This document shows positions 1 through 7,719 of a stretch of DNA of 18,380 nt, piece by piece. The translations under genes and the position numbers were made by a program. The DNA comes from Chloroflexota bacterium (GTDB taxonomy: Bacteria; Chloroflexota; FW602-bin22; JAMCYS01). How positions within the stretch are numbered: position 1 is the first letter of the stretch; every line of letters starts with the position of its first letter. The stretch spans positions 1 through 18,380 of the forward strand of contig JAJZQK010000009.1 in the NCBI GenBank assembly GCA_021847625.1. Direction: 5' to 3'. Below the pieces are notes generated by a model. It had not been told where the DNA came from. It worked only from the letters and a program-made list of their open reading frames with translations, and did not search any database.

Positions 1-1
1 C

Positions 2-706
2 AGCATCGCCGGTCAAATTGGTCTTGAAGCATCAGTCTCGGAGTACATCGACAGTCTGGTCGGCGTATTCGAGCAAGTGCGTCGGGTCCTCCGTGACGAC
101 GGTACCCTATGGCTCAACATCGGCGACTCATATACATCTGGCGGCCGTACATGGCGAGCACCCGATAGGAAGAACCCCGCGCGTACGATGAACATGAGGC
201 CGCCAACGCCGGAAGGGCTGAAGCCAAAAGACCTAATCGGTGTTCCCTGGCGACTGGCATTCGCTTTGCAGGCATCTGGGTGGTACTTGCGCGCAGATGT
301 GGTTTGGAGCAAGCCTAACTGCCAACCTGAGAGTGTAAAAGACAGGCCTACCCGTTGCCACGAGTATGTATTTCTGTTCTCCAAGGCTGAGAGGTATTTG
401 TACAATCACGAAGCTATCCGAGGGCCCAATGGCCGGAACCTACGAACAGTCTGGGATATCAACACCCAGGCATACAAGGAGGCCCATTTCGCCACTTTCC
501 CCGCCGCCTTGGTGGAACGGTGCCTAGCGCTCGGTAGCAACAGAGGTGACCTCGTGCTAGATCCGTTCATCGGATCAGGGACGACAGGTATGGCAGCACT
601 GCGGATGAACCGTCGATTTGTGGGAATCGAGCTCAATCCCGATTATGTCGGGATAGCGGAGAGGCGATTGAACGGCAACATTGCGGATGACTGTAAGCAT
701 GGCTAG
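2..706 (+). CDS. DNA methyltransferase of a type II restriction-modification pair (5' end missing)
   Basis: This is the C-terminal part of an S-adenosylmethionine-dependent amino-methyltransferase (N4-cytosine or N6-adenine). The frame is open from the left edge, so the start lies outside the window; the GTG at 77 is internal, because the preceding residues (GQIGLE, then a helix) fit the family. Visible blocks are LNIGDSY, a target-recognition region with DVVWSKPN and SHEY-like [10 protein letters not shown], and near the end DPFIGSGTT (about 560-586), the FxGxG SAM-binding motif I, followed by GIELN. Motif I lying at the C-terminus means the circularly permuted beta class; its catalytic (S/D)PPY motif should lie just upstream of the window. 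The stop overlaps the start of the endonuclease gene, so the two are translationally coupled. The partner suggests an N4-cytosine enzyme protecting the same site. The methyltransferase call is firm; the methylated base is inference. Confidence 0.9.
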   Translation, partial: SIAGQIGLEASVSEYIDSLVGVFEQVRRVLRDDGTLWLNIGDSYTSGGRTWRAPDRKNPARTMNMRPPTPEGLKPKDLIGVPWRLAFALQASGWYLRADVVWSKPNCQPESVKDRPTRCHEYVFLFSKAERYLYNHEAIRGPNGRNLRTVWDINTQAYKEAHFATFPAALVERCLALGSNRGDLVLDPFIGSGTTGMAALRMNRRFVGIELNPDYVGIAERRLNGNIADDCKHG

Positions 707-1670
707 TACGCAGATCGAAGTGCCGGATGCGGCACGCCAAGTTGCATTCCACCAGCTGCTGGTGGCTGCACGGAAGACTAGGCTGATTGACGCGCTAGGC
801 GATGCCCTGAGCCGCCTCGATCCAAACGAGGTCAAGAGCGAGTTGGCCGCGTACGTCCCCGTGGATGCGCAGGCTGTACTCGCAGCCAACGGCATTCGCG
901 ACGAGCACGTGTTCCCCGTACCAATCGTCCTCGAGTCCAAGCCTACGCTGGTCGGGTACTACCGTCTGCTCTTGGGCCTGCCACAGAAACCCTTCTACCG
1001 TGGTGATACCGGCATGGGCAAGTTCAAGAGTATGGAGGTCAAAGGGACGTTGAGCAAGGCTCAGCGAGCGGCGCTACCGGAGTTCTGCAAAGCCATGCGT
1101 GAGGCACTGGCAAATTTAGTGCGGCAGGTATCGCCGCAAATCACACCCAGGGACGTGAACGAGTTGCCACTCCTGACGCTAGGCCAGCAATTTCAGGGCG
1201 CTAACAACGTCACCATCGGCCAGCAAGCCATCCAAGATGTGTTCCTCGCCATCAATGCGATTGTAGAGCGCTATATCGTGGACCAAGATGGCCGCAAGAT
1301 CGTCATCGAGAACGCCTCGCAACGCACTGTGGTTATCGCCCTTGCCCAGGACCCGGATGTAGCTATTCAGGAGGAATTCTCCGGGGCGCTGCACAAGAAC
1401 GTGGCTGTGGAAGTGAAGGGCGGAACGGACGCAAGTAATGCACACAACCGTGCGGGTGAGGCAGAGAAGTCCCACCGGAAGGCCAAGAACGCGGGGTTCC
1501 GAGACTTCTGGACAATAATAGCGATGAAAGGGTTGGACACCGCAAAACTGCGGCAAGAATCGCCGACAACCACGTCGTGGTTCGATATTGCTCAGGTGCT
1601 CGGACGGCAAGGCGGGGATTGGAATGAGTTCCGGAGGAGAATCGCCGGTGTAGTGGGTATCCCGGACTAG
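699..1670 (+). CDS. Type II restriction endonuclease, XcyI/Cfr9I-like (PD-(D/E)XK fold)
   Basis: About 323 residues from the ATG at 699. In-frame starts at 687 (ATG) and 681 (TTG) are also possible, and none has a good ribosome site, as expected for a coupled overlapping gene. The key segment is a strand VAVEVKGG (near residue 230) followed by a helix with [14 protein letters not shown]. The glutamate and lysine of EVK fit the second half of a PD-(D/E)XK nuclease site, with an upstream acidic residue still to be assigned. Overall length and the SN.HNR.GEAEKSH region resemble the XcyI/Cfr9I family, which cuts CCCGGG; I recall that family from memory, so the specificity is inference. It directly follows and overlaps the methyltransferase, the usual layout of a restriction-modification pair. 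Codon usage looks less GC-rich than that of the genes from 1954 onward, which would fit horizontal transfer. Confidence 0.75.
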   Translation: MASTQIEVPDAARQVAFHQLLVAARKTRLIDALGDALSRLDPNEVKSELAAYVPVDAQAVLAANGIRDEHVFPVPIVLESKPTLVGYYRLLLGLPQKPFYRGDTGMGKFKSMEVKGTLSKAQRAALPEFCKAMREALANLVRQVSPQITPRDVNELPLLTLGQQFQGANNVTIGQQAIQDVFLAINAIVERYIVDQDGRKIVIENASQRTVVIALAQDPDVAIQEEFSGALHKNVAVEVKGGTDASNAHNRAGEAEKSHRKAKNAGFRDFWTIIAMKGLDTAKLRQESPTTTSWFDIAQVLGRQGGDWNEFRRRIAGVVGIPD

Positions 1671-1888
1671 GCATTCTTCCGAGGAACGCAGGCTCGCTCT
1701 ATCTCCAACGTGGGCATCCCGCAGTTGAGCCGGCCGGTCGTACCTTCTGGTTCGTGGCACCTGTTACCGGTCTTCCCGTGCAGGGCCGCCTGCTTGTCAG
1801 CAGAGAGTACACCATGCCAAGATACTTCTGCCCTGTGGTTGGCTCCTCGTCTATCTCCTCCTAGCTCATGATCCCCCCACCTGCGGCA

Positions 1889-1917
1889 TAGACAGCCTAC
1901 CGAGTCGTTGCTATACT
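1889..1917 (+). promoter_or_regulatory. Sigma70-type promoter for the DSD1-creatininase operon
   Basis: TAGACA (1889-1894) is followed by a 17-base spacer and TATACT (1912-1917); each box matches the consensus at five of six positions. Transcription would start near 1924, leaving a leader of about 30 bases with AAGGAG (1941-1946) seven bases before the GTG at 1954. The rest of 1671-1888 contains no gene or repeat that I can see. Confidence 0.7.
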
Positions 1918-1953
1918 GAGGTCAGATAATCACACCGACAAAGGAGCGGAGCC

Positions 1954-3057
1954 GTGCCTGCCTACGAACCAGTTATCGGTTGCCCCAAGGAAGACATAGA
2001 CACCCCAGCCTTGTTGATCGACCTGCCGGCGATGGAGCGCAACATCGAGCGGATGGCCGCCTTCTTCGCGGACAAGCGCGCCAAGTTGCGTCCCCACGCC
2101 AAGACGCACAAATGCCCGATCATCGCCCAGAAGCAGCTGGCGGCGGGCAACATCGTCGGCATCACCTGCGCCAAGCTCGGAGAGGCGGAGGTCCTGGTCG
2201 AGGGTGGCATCAGGGATATCCTCATCGCCAACCAGATCGTCGGTCCCCAGAAGATCGCTCGTCTGGTGGGGCTGGCGAGGCACGCCGACGTCATGGTGGC
2301 GGTTGACGACCCCGTCAACGTGGAGGCGCTCTCGGCCGCGGCGACGACGGCGGGTGTACAACTGCGCGTACTCGTCGAGGTGAACATCGGCATGAATCGC
2401 TGCGGCGTCGAGCCCGGCCAACCGGCCCTCGCCCTCGCCCGCAAGGTGGCCGAGTCGAAGGGGTTGCGCTTCATGGGGCTGCAGGGGTACGAGGGGCACC
2501 TGGTAATGCGTCCCGATTTCGCGGAGCGGCGCGAAATGGCGCTGGCCGATACGAAGAAGCTCGTCGACACCCGCCGCCTCATCGAGGGCGCCGGCCTAGC
2601 GGTAGAAATCGTGAGCGGCGGCGGCACCGGCACCCACAACATCACTGGCACGGTCGACGGGATCGACGAGATCCAGGCCGGCTCGTATGTATTCATGGAC
2701 ACCAAGTACCGCTCGGTCGGCGTCGACTTCGAGTGCGCCCTTACCGTGCTGGCCACGGTCATCAGCCGGCCCAATCCCTTGACGGCGATCACCGACGCGG
2801 GGGCGAAGACGCTGACGAGCGAGTTCGGCCTGCCGGAGCCCAAGGGCCTCGCGGGCGCTTCGCTGGCGAAGCTCTCGGAGGAGCACGGGACGGTGAAGTT
2901 CGCGGCCCCCAACACGAGCCTCAAGCCTGGCGACAAGATAGAGTTCGTCGTCAGCCACGGCTGTACCACGATCAACCTCTACGACCGCTATTACGCCTTG
3001 CGGGACGGCCGCCTGGAGGCGGTGTGGGATATCGCGGCGCGCGGCAAGTCGCGCTAG
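1954..3057 (+). CDS. DSD1-family PLP enzyme (D-threonine aldolase / D-serine dehydratase type)
   Basis: A 367-residue PLP enzyme of the fold-type III (alanine-racemase-like) group that cleaves or dehydrates D-amino acids such as D-threonine or D-serine. DTPALLIDL near residue 16 opens the barrel. RPHAKTHK holds the lysine (K50) expected to bind PLP. EVNIGMNRCG and the SGGGTGTHN phosphate-binding region follow. The C-terminal domain ends in HGCTTINLYD with H335 and C337. In this family a His-x-Cys pair binds zinc in vertebrate-type D-serine dehydratase, whereas D-threonine aldolases usually have His-x-Asp, so the metal site leans to the dehydratase side. Start GTG 1954 is chosen for its AAGGAG site. 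A creatininase-family gene follows after nine bases, so they are probably co-transcribed. The exact substrate is not determined by the sequence. Confidence 0.88.
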   Translation: MPAYEPVIGCPKEDIDTPALLIDLPAMERNIERMAAFFADKRAKLRPHAKTHKCPIIAQKQLAAGNIVGITCAKLGEAEVLVEGGIRDILIANQIVGPQKIARLVGLARHADVMVAVDDPVNVEALSAAATTAGVQLRVLVEVNIGMNRCGVEPGQPALALARKVAESKGLRFMGLQGYEGHLVMRPDFAERREMALADTKKLVDTRRLIEGAGLAVEIVSGGGTGTHNITGTVDGIDEIQAGSYVFMDTKYRSVGVDFECALTVLATVISRPNPLTAITDAGAKTLTSEFGLPEPKGLAGASLAKLSEEHGTVKFAAPNTSLKPGDKIEFVVSHGCTTINLYDRYYALRDGRLEAVWDIAARGKSR

Positions 3058-3066
3058 GAGCAAACC

Positions 3067-3837
3067 ATGGAGCGCAAAGTACTGTGGGCCGAAATGCGGC
3101 GGCCCGAACTCGAAGAGGCGCAGAAGGCGGGGGCGGCGGTCATCGTGCCCGTGGGCTCCATCGAGCAGCACGGGCCGCACCTGCCGGTCGACACGGACAC
3201 CAGTATTGTCACGGCCATCGCCGTCGGTGTGGCCCGGTCGCTGGCCGAGCCGCGGGTGCTCGTCACGCCCACGGTCTGCTTCGGCCTGTCGCCCCACCAC
3301 ATGGGGTTCACCGGCACGATAACACTGCGCTTCGATACGCTGGTGAACGTGGTGTGCGACATCTGCCGCAGCATCCACACACACGGCTTCCGGAAGATCC
3401 TCATCCTCAACGGCCACGGCGGCAACTCCGCCCTGCTCAACGCCGTCCCCGTGCGTCTGCTCGAAGAGGGTATCCACGTGGCCAGCCTGACCTACTGGAC
3501 GGCGATCACCTCCGAGCTGCGCGAGATAGGCAAGAGCCCCCTGGGGGGCATATCGCACTCCGGGGAGATGGAGACGTCGGCGCAGCTTTACCTACGGTCC
3601 CACCTGGTGGACCTGCCCTCGGCCGTGGCCGAGCCCATTGTGCCGCTGACGAGCCTCTCTCCGCGTGACTTCCGGGCCCCCGGCGCGGTGTCCTACCAGG
3701 TCGACCTGCGCGAAGTGACCAAGCATGGGGTGCGCGGCGACCCCAGCTATGCGACGCTGGAAACGGGCGAGCAGGTGATCGCCGCCGCCGTCGCTAAGAT
3801 CGGCCAGTTCGTGCGCGAGTTCGCGGCCTTAGGCTGA
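3067..3837 (+). CDS. Creatininase-family amidohydrolase
   Basis: A 256-residue member of the creatininase family (creatinine amidohydrolase, MftE-like and Fapy-hydrolase-like proteins), zinc or manganese enzymes hydrolysing cyclic or linear amides. The signature GSIEQHGPHLPVDTD is present with metal ligands expected at E33, H35 and D44. NGHGGNSA holds the next histidine (H117), and HSGEMETS supplies the glutamate at 167. Length is normal for the family. The ribosome site GGAG overlaps the stop of the upstream gene and lies just before ATG 3067. Pairing with a D-amino-acid PLP enzyme suggests a small amide or amino-acid breakdown pathway, but family members act on many substrates, so I give no specific one. 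Confidence 0.9.
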   Translation: MERKVLWAEMRRPELEEAQKAGAAVIVPVGSIEQHGPHLPVDTDTSIVTAIAVGVARSLAEPRVLVTPTVCFGLSPHHMGFTGTITLRFDTLVNVVCDICRSIHTHGFRKILILNGHGGNSALLNAVPVRLLEEGIHVASLTYWTAITSELREIGKSPLGGISHSGEMETSAQLYLRSHLVDLPSAVAEPIVPLTSLSPRDFRAPGAVSYQVDLREVTKHGVRGDPSYATLETGEQVIAAAVAKIGQFVREFAALG

Positions 3838-3844
3838 TGCAAAC

Positions 3845-3873
3845 GGGCGGCGGGCTGGTTTCGCCCGCCGCCC
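3845..3873. terminator. GC-rich hairpin between convergent genes
   Basis: A perfect 11-base inverted repeat (GGGCGGCGGGC / GCCCGCCGCCC) with a seven-base loop lies eight bases after the creatininase stop and before the end of the converging uroD-like gene. No T-run follows on either strand, so it may stop transcription only weakly or by another route. Confidence 0.55.
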
Positions 3874-3938
3874 TATGCTAGTGGCTCTAATCAGTCTTGT
3901 TTCGGTCCATGCGATTACGCAGTGGCGGCCCGCTATTG

Positions 3939-4967
3939 CTACTCGCCACTCTGTGGTTCTTCTCCCTCGTAGCGCACGGCGTAGAACGCCCGGCACATGG
4001 CCTCGGCGTTGACGGGCGGCACATCGCCGTCGAGGAACGAGTGGCCGATGTAGCCACCGGCCGGCGAGCCGAGCGCGAGGGCGACCTGGCGCGAGTAGTC
4101 CTCCACCTCCGCCACGGTGCCGAATGGCAAGATCACCTGGCGATCGATATCCCCCATCACGCAGACCCTGCCCCGGCAGAGGTCCCGCAGGCGCTCCAAG
4201 CCGACCGCCGCCACCTGTGGATTGATCACGTCGGCGCCCAGCTCGATCAGGTCGGGGATTATCTCCGCGATGTTGCCGTCGCTGTGGAAGAAGACGTGCT
4301 TGCCGCCAGCGTGGACCGCGTCGAAGAGACGCTTGTAGGCCGGCTTGAAGATCGCCCGCCATTTGGCCGGGTTGATCAGAAGCTGGATCTGGCTGCCCCA
4401 GTCGTCGCGGAAGCGCACGCCGTCGACGTCGTACTCCAGCCACTTCGCAACCTTGCCCAGCATGTACTCCACGACCTGGTCGCGCACTTCCAGCATCTCC
4501 GGCTGCTCGAAGTAAATGTCGAGCATCAGATCCTCAAGACCGCGCAGGTAGAACATCCTCTGGAAGAGCGTGTCGCCGTCGACCAGCACGTACTTCTCGT
4601 GCTTCTGGCGTTCGAGCGTGTCGGCCACCTTGCTCCAGTCGCCCACCGCGAGCGGGTCGGGGAAGCGGTAAGCGGCGAGGCTGCTCCAGTCTGCCAGGGG
4701 ATGGACTATCGCCTGGCCCATATGCTCGTCGGTCAGCCTGATCCAGGTCGTCTGCCAGGCATCGGTCTCGGGAACGTCGACCTCTTTCGGGTACCCCTCG
4801 AACTCGACGAAGCCCGTCTCGGCGAAGTCGCTCGGATAGAGTGCCCGCAGGTCGGCCAGTGCCCGGGGGTAGCGCAGTCTAAAGCCGGGCGAGACGTTGT
4901 AGCTGACGGGCACCCGGTCGGGCCCCCTGTGCTCGATCGCCCGGATCACGCGTTCGCGACTATTCAT
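3939..4967 (-). CDS. Uroporphyrinogen-decarboxylase-like (URO-D / MtaA fold) protein
   Basis: A 342-residue URO-D superfamily protein; the family includes haem-pathway decarboxylases and corrinoid-dependent methyltransferases such as MtaA and CmuA. The start MNSRERVIRAIEHRGPDRVPV is typical of the methyltransferase-like branch, and the barrel segments GVRFRDDWGSQ (about 184-193), HVFFHSDGN (224-232), DVINPQ and VCVMGDID follow. Methyltransferases of this fold bind zinc through His-x-Cys; here the motif is His-Ser-Asp-Gly-Asn, so the usual zinc cysteine is absent and function may differ. The frame is open 25 codons further upstream, but ATG 4967 has AGAGGAGGGG right before it and begins the conserved part. 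It lies downstream of cooS on the same strand, separated by about 190 bases and a hairpin. A haem role is unlikely given the divergence. Confidence 0.85.
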   Translation of the reverse strand: MNSRERVIRAIEHRGPDRVPVSYNVSPGFRLRYPRALADLRALYPSDFAETGFVEFEGYPKEVDVPETDAWQTTWIRLTDEHMGQAIVHPLADWSSLAAYRFPDPLAVGDWSKVADTLERQKHEKYVLVDGDTLFQRMFYLRGLEDLMLDIYFEQPEMLEVRDQVVEYMLGKVAKWLEYDVDGVRFRDDWGSQIQLLINPAKWRAIFKPAYKRLFDAVHAGGKHVFFHSDGNIAEIIPDLIELGADVINPQVAAVGLERLRDLCRGRVCVMGDIDRQVILPFGTVAEVEDYSRQVALALGSPAGGYIGHSFLDGDVPPVNAEAMCRAFYAVRYEGEEPQSGE

Positions 4968-4972
4968 CTGCC

Positions 4973-4980
4973 CCTCCTCT
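4973..4980 (-). promoter_or_regulatory. Ribosome binding site fixing the uroD-like start
   Basis: On the minus strand GAGGAGGG lies five bases before ATG 4967. It decides for this start over the longer in-frame extension to 5042, which would run through the terminator-like hairpin. Confidence 0.8.
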
Positions 4981-5001
4981 TGGCCTGCCACGACATGAAG
5001 C

Positions 5002-5032
5002 AAAGCCCCTGGCCTTGCCGTCCAGGGGCTTT
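5002..5032 (-). terminator. Hairpin between cooS and the uroD-like gene
   Basis: A perfect 11-base inverted repeat (AAAGCCCCTGG / CCAGGGGCTTT) with a nine-base loop. Reading on the minus strand the stem ends in CTTTGCTTC, so the T-run is short. It could end the cooS transcript partly and set the level of read-through into the uroD-like gene. Confidence 0.6.
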
Positions 5033-5102
5033 CCGTATCCACGAACCGTCAAATCATATTGGGGTCAGAGACTGGCATCCCTTGCCCCCTCCCTACGGGC
5101 GA

Positions 5103-5127
5103 AGCCTCGCCCCCGCCCGCCGAGGCT
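5103..5127 (-). other. Second hairpin in the cooS 3' untranslated region
   Basis: AGCCTCG (5103-5109) and CGAGGCT (5121-5127) form a seven-base stem around an 11-base loop, about 30 bases after the cooS stop. It lacks a T-run. It may protect the 3' end or assist termination. A short direct repeat TTGGCTT (5141-5147 and 5151-5157) sits next to the stop. Confidence 0.35.
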
Positions 5128-5155
5128 GACGAGGGACGAGTTGGCTTCCGTTGGC

Positions 5156-7099
5156 TTAGGCCAGCGTTGCCGCCTGCTTGACCAGCCTGTCGCCACTTTG
5201 GCCGAAGCGGTCGGGCCGCCACTCGGCGAGCTTCAGGGCCGCCCGCTTGGCGTCGATGTGGGCGAGGGCCTTCTCGACGATCTTCTTCGGGTCGGGCTCG
5301 AACTCCAGCTTGCCGCCGACCATGTCCTCCCAGCCGCTGCTGATGAGTTCGGTCACGGCGCTGCTGGCGCCCACCGGCGAATCGATGCCGAATAGAACGT
5401 AGAGGCCCGAGGCAACGAAGTAGGTGCCGATGGACAGCGCCTTCTCCGACATCCACTCCGGGGCGATGCCGACGGCCGGCAGGTCGGAGATGTCGTCGCC
5501 GAGCCCGCCTTCCGTCGCCGCCTGCGCCAGCACGGTCAGGATGCGGGAGTTGTCCACACAGGAGCCCATGTGCAGCACCGGTGGGATGCCGATGGCCTCG
5601 CAGACCTCGCGCAGGCCGGCGCCGGCGTACTCCATCGCTTCCGGCGTCAAGAGCCCGAACTTGCCGGAGGTGATGGCGCTACAGCCCGTCTGGACGACGA
5701 GGACGTCGTTCTTGATGAGTTCCCTGACGATGTAGAGATGCGCCGAGTCGTGCGGCGTGCGGGCGTTGTTGCAGCCCACGACGCCCGCCGCGCCCCGGAT
5801 GCGTCCCGCGGCGATGGCGTCGTTCAGGGGACGGAACGACTGGCGGTACACGCCGCCCTGCATGTAGTTGATGTACTCGTGGGAGAACCCGGCGATCAGC
5901 TCGTTGCTGACGTTCGGGACCACGGGCTTTGTCTTGCGGTTCGGATAGTTGTCGACCGCCGTGCGTACGATCTCCTTCGCCGCTCGCAGGGCGTCGTGCT
6001 CGTCGAACTCGATGTGCGTCGCCCCGGGGATCTTCGCCTTGGGCGACGTCGAGATCAGCTTGGTGTGGCGGTGCTTGGTCGATTCGGTCAGGCCTTCCAT
6101 GATGCATTGCACGTCGACGATCATCGCGTCTACCACGCCGGTGGCAATGGCCAGCTCTTGCTGGAGGAAATTGCCGGCCGGCGGTATGCCCTGGCGCATC
6201 AGGATCTCGTTAGCGGTGCAGCAGATGCCGGCCAGGTTGATGCCTTTGGCCCCCTTCTCCTTCGCATAGGCCACCATCTCCGGCTCGCTCGCCGCGGCAA
6301 CGATCATCTCCGAAAGGACCGGCTCGTGGCCGTGCACGACCACGTTGACCTCGTCCTCGCGCAGCACGCCGAGGTTCACCAGCGACTGCACCGGGGTGGG
6401 AGTGCCGAAGAGAATGTCTGTGATGTCGGTGGCCAGCATCGAGCCGGCCCAGCCATCGGAAAGAGCCGTGCGCATGGCGTGCTTGAGGAGGTTCTCCGCG
6501 TCCTGATCGACGCCCATATGGGTGCGGTGCATCGTTTCCACTACCTCGCGGTCGATGCCGCGGGGGGCGATCCCGACCTTGCGCCAGAGTTCATAGCGCT
6601 TCTTGGGGGCGCGGGCGAGGTAGGGAACCTCGCCTTCCTGCTGGCCAAAGACGGACAGCGCCTTCTCGCCGACGGCGAGGGCCACCTCCTGTACCGAGCG
6701 GCCCTGGGTCGGAATGCCCAGCAGGCCGGCCACGGCATAGAGCTTCCTCTCGTCCTTTATCGTATAGCCCTTGGCCTCGCCCTTGCCCACGGCGCGCAGC
6801 GTCATGGCCAGGTCGCGGCCGTGGTCGGAGTGGGCGGCGGCGCCGCCGGCGATAGCCCGGGCGAGGTTGCGCGCGGCGACGGTGCTAAGGGTGGCGCCGC
6901 AGACCCCACGACTCTCCTCCGCGTTCTTGCCGGTAAAACGACAGGGCCCCATGAAACAGTTGCGACAGCAGGCGCCACCCCGGCCGATGGGGCAGGGCTT
7001 GATTTCGTCGGCGCGTGCAAATGCCGTAGATATGCCCTCCGCCAGGGTAACCTCCAGCATTTCCAGAGCCGCGGGATCTATGCTCTTGGCATTCGTCAT
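5156..7099 (-). CDS. cooS: Anaerobic nickel-iron carbon monoxide dehydrogenase catalytic subunit
   Basis: A 647-residue CooS that oxidises CO to CO2 (or the reverse) and passes electrons to ferredoxin-like carriers. C36 and C44 fit the inter-subunit D-cluster, and C45, C48, C53 and C67 fit the B-cluster. The Ni-Fe-S C-cluster ligands are all there: the HGHEP histidine (about 258), the ICCTANE cysteine (293/294), QCIME (C332), GCNNAR (C443), GCSAIT (C473) and MGSCVDNSR (C514). Spacing between the last two is about nine residues shorter than in Carboxydothermus CODH-II, as I remember it, because a loop before PPVLHMGSC is missing. Start ATG 7099 follows an AAAGGTGAGG ribosome site. No acetyl-CoA synthase, CooF or CooC gene is adjacent, so it looks monofunctional here. 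It has its own strong promoter. Confidence 0.97.
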   Translation of the reverse strand: MTNAKSIDPAALEMLEVTLAEGISTAFARADEIKPCPIGRGGACCRNCFMGPCRFTGKNAEESRGVCGATLSTVAARNLARAIAGGAAAHSDHGRDLAMTLRAVGKGEAKGYTIKDERKLYAVAGLLGIPTQGRSVQEVALAVGEKALSVFGQQEGEVPYLARAPKKRYELWRKVGIAPRGIDREVVETMHRTHMGVDQDAENLLKHAMRTALSDGWAGSMLATDITDILFGTPTPVQSLVNLGVLREDEVNVVVHGHEPVLSEMIVAAASEPEMVAYAKEKGAKGINLAGICCTANEILMRQGIPPAGNFLQQELAIATGVVDAMIVDVQCIMEGLTESTKHRHTKLISTSPKAKIPGATHIEFDEHDALRAAKEIVRTAVDNYPNRKTKPVVPNVSNELIAGFSHEYINYMQGGVYRQSFRPLNDAIAAGRIRGAAGVVGCNNARTPHDSAHLYIVRELIKNDVLVVQTGCSAITSGKFGLLTPEAMEYAGAGLREVCEAIGIPPVLHMGSCVDNSRILTVLAQAATEGGLGDDISDLPAVGIAPEWMSEKALSIGTYFVASGLYVLFGIDSPVGASSAVTELISSGWEDMVGGKLEFEPDPKKIVEKALAHIDAKRAALKLAEWRPDRFGQSGDRLVKQAATLA

Positions 7100-7141
7100 C
7101 GCTAGCAGACCTCACCTTTCCTCTGAGTGTATGGCATCGTC

Positions 7142-7170
7142 ATTATATTGCCGGTATTCTGGCATGGCAA
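7142..7170 (-). promoter_or_regulatory. Sigma70-type promoter of cooS
   Basis: On the minus strand TTGCCA (7170-7165) is separated by exactly 17 bases from a perfect TATAAT (7147-7142). Transcription would start near 7135, giving a leader of about 35 bases before ATG 7099. This lets cooS be transcribed independently of the DUF296 gene upstream. Confidence 0.8.
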
Positions 7171-7202
7171 CTGACGTGCGAACAATCGAAACCAAATTGC
7201 CG

Positions 7203-7694
7203 TCAATCCAAGCCAAAGAACATTTCCGCCTGGCGGACGTCCGGCTCGCTGCGGCGCACCATCGCGAGCCCGGCGACCTCCGCGATCACGATCTCCCCCG
7301 TCTCCGCCACACGGCAGCCTTCTACCAGTTGCCCGCCAAAGGTGGCCCCACCGCGGACCGCCGCGGCGGCGAGGAAATACACGTTCAGCACCGGTTCCCC
7401 ATCGTGCTCGGCGATGTTCCCGCAGACAGAGATCAACTCCAGAGGTTCGTCTCCGAGGAGGTAAGGCTCGCGAGGATCACCGGCGGGGAAGGCTTCCGGC
7501 AATAGTGACAAGGCCCGACGCACGCTCTCTCGCCTGACACGGGCGACGCCGGAGAGGATAACGCCGGCACGAACCCCCTCGGCCTTGACGACGTCCTCGA
7601 TTGCTCCGAGGATGTCGACCCCGGGAGCCAAGCGAACCGCGATTACGCGTCCGAACGTGCAGGTCCCGTAGCGCACGCCCTCCAATTCGCTCAT
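7203..7694 (-). CDS. PPC/DUF296-domain protein
   Basis: A 163-residue protein consisting of one PPC (plant and prokaryote conserved, DUF296) domain, a trimeric fold found in AT-hook plant proteins and as stand-alone bacterial proteins of unclear role. The features are the start RVIAVRLAPGVDILGAI, the GVILSGVARV strand, EPLELISVCGNIAEHDGEP, and FGGQL with a late IVIAEVAGL strand. Bacterial relatives usually carry a His-x-His after the DGxP turn and GGH further on. Here these are N104-V-Y106 and GGQ122, so the presumed metal-binding histidines are lost. ATG 7694 is preceded by AGGAGG ten bases upstream and by a good promoter. It lies upstream of cooS on the same strand, but cooS has its own promoter, so a functional link is only possible. 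Confidence 0.85.
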   Translation of the reverse strand: MSELEGVRYGTCTFGRVIAVRLAPGVDILGAIEDVVKAEGVRAGVILSGVARVRRESVRRALSLLPEAFPAGDPREPYLLGDEPLELISVCGNIAEHDGEPVLNVYFLAAAAVRGGATFGGQLVEGCRVAETGEIVIAEVAGLAMVRRSEPDVRQAEMFFGLD

Positions 7695-7719
7695 GCCGCT
7701 GCAGCCTCCTTGTTACGCA

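Noticed and set aside
1671..1888. Possible gene remnant or mobile-element end after the restriction gene
   Set aside because: No convincing reading frame, inverted repeat pair or duplicated target site could be seen there.
2596..3558. A 320-codon minus-strand open frame across the DSD1 and creatininase genes
   Set aside because: It spans two well-supported plus-strand genes and has no coherent domain.
4968..5042. 25-residue N-terminal extension of the uroD-like protein
   Set aside because: It would be encoded partly by the terminator-like hairpin; the strong ribosome site and conserved start favour ATG 4967.
3897..5129. A 410-codon plus-strand open frame opposite the uroD-like gene
   Set aside because: Shadow of a gene with clear family motifs; the composition is typical of the complement of GC-rich coding DNA.
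5570..7105. A 511-codon open frame on the plus strand, antisense to cooS
   Set aside because: It mirrors a fully conserved cooS in GC-rich DNA; its translation is rich in Asp, Arg, Gly and His with no recognisable motif, and no ribosome site was seen.
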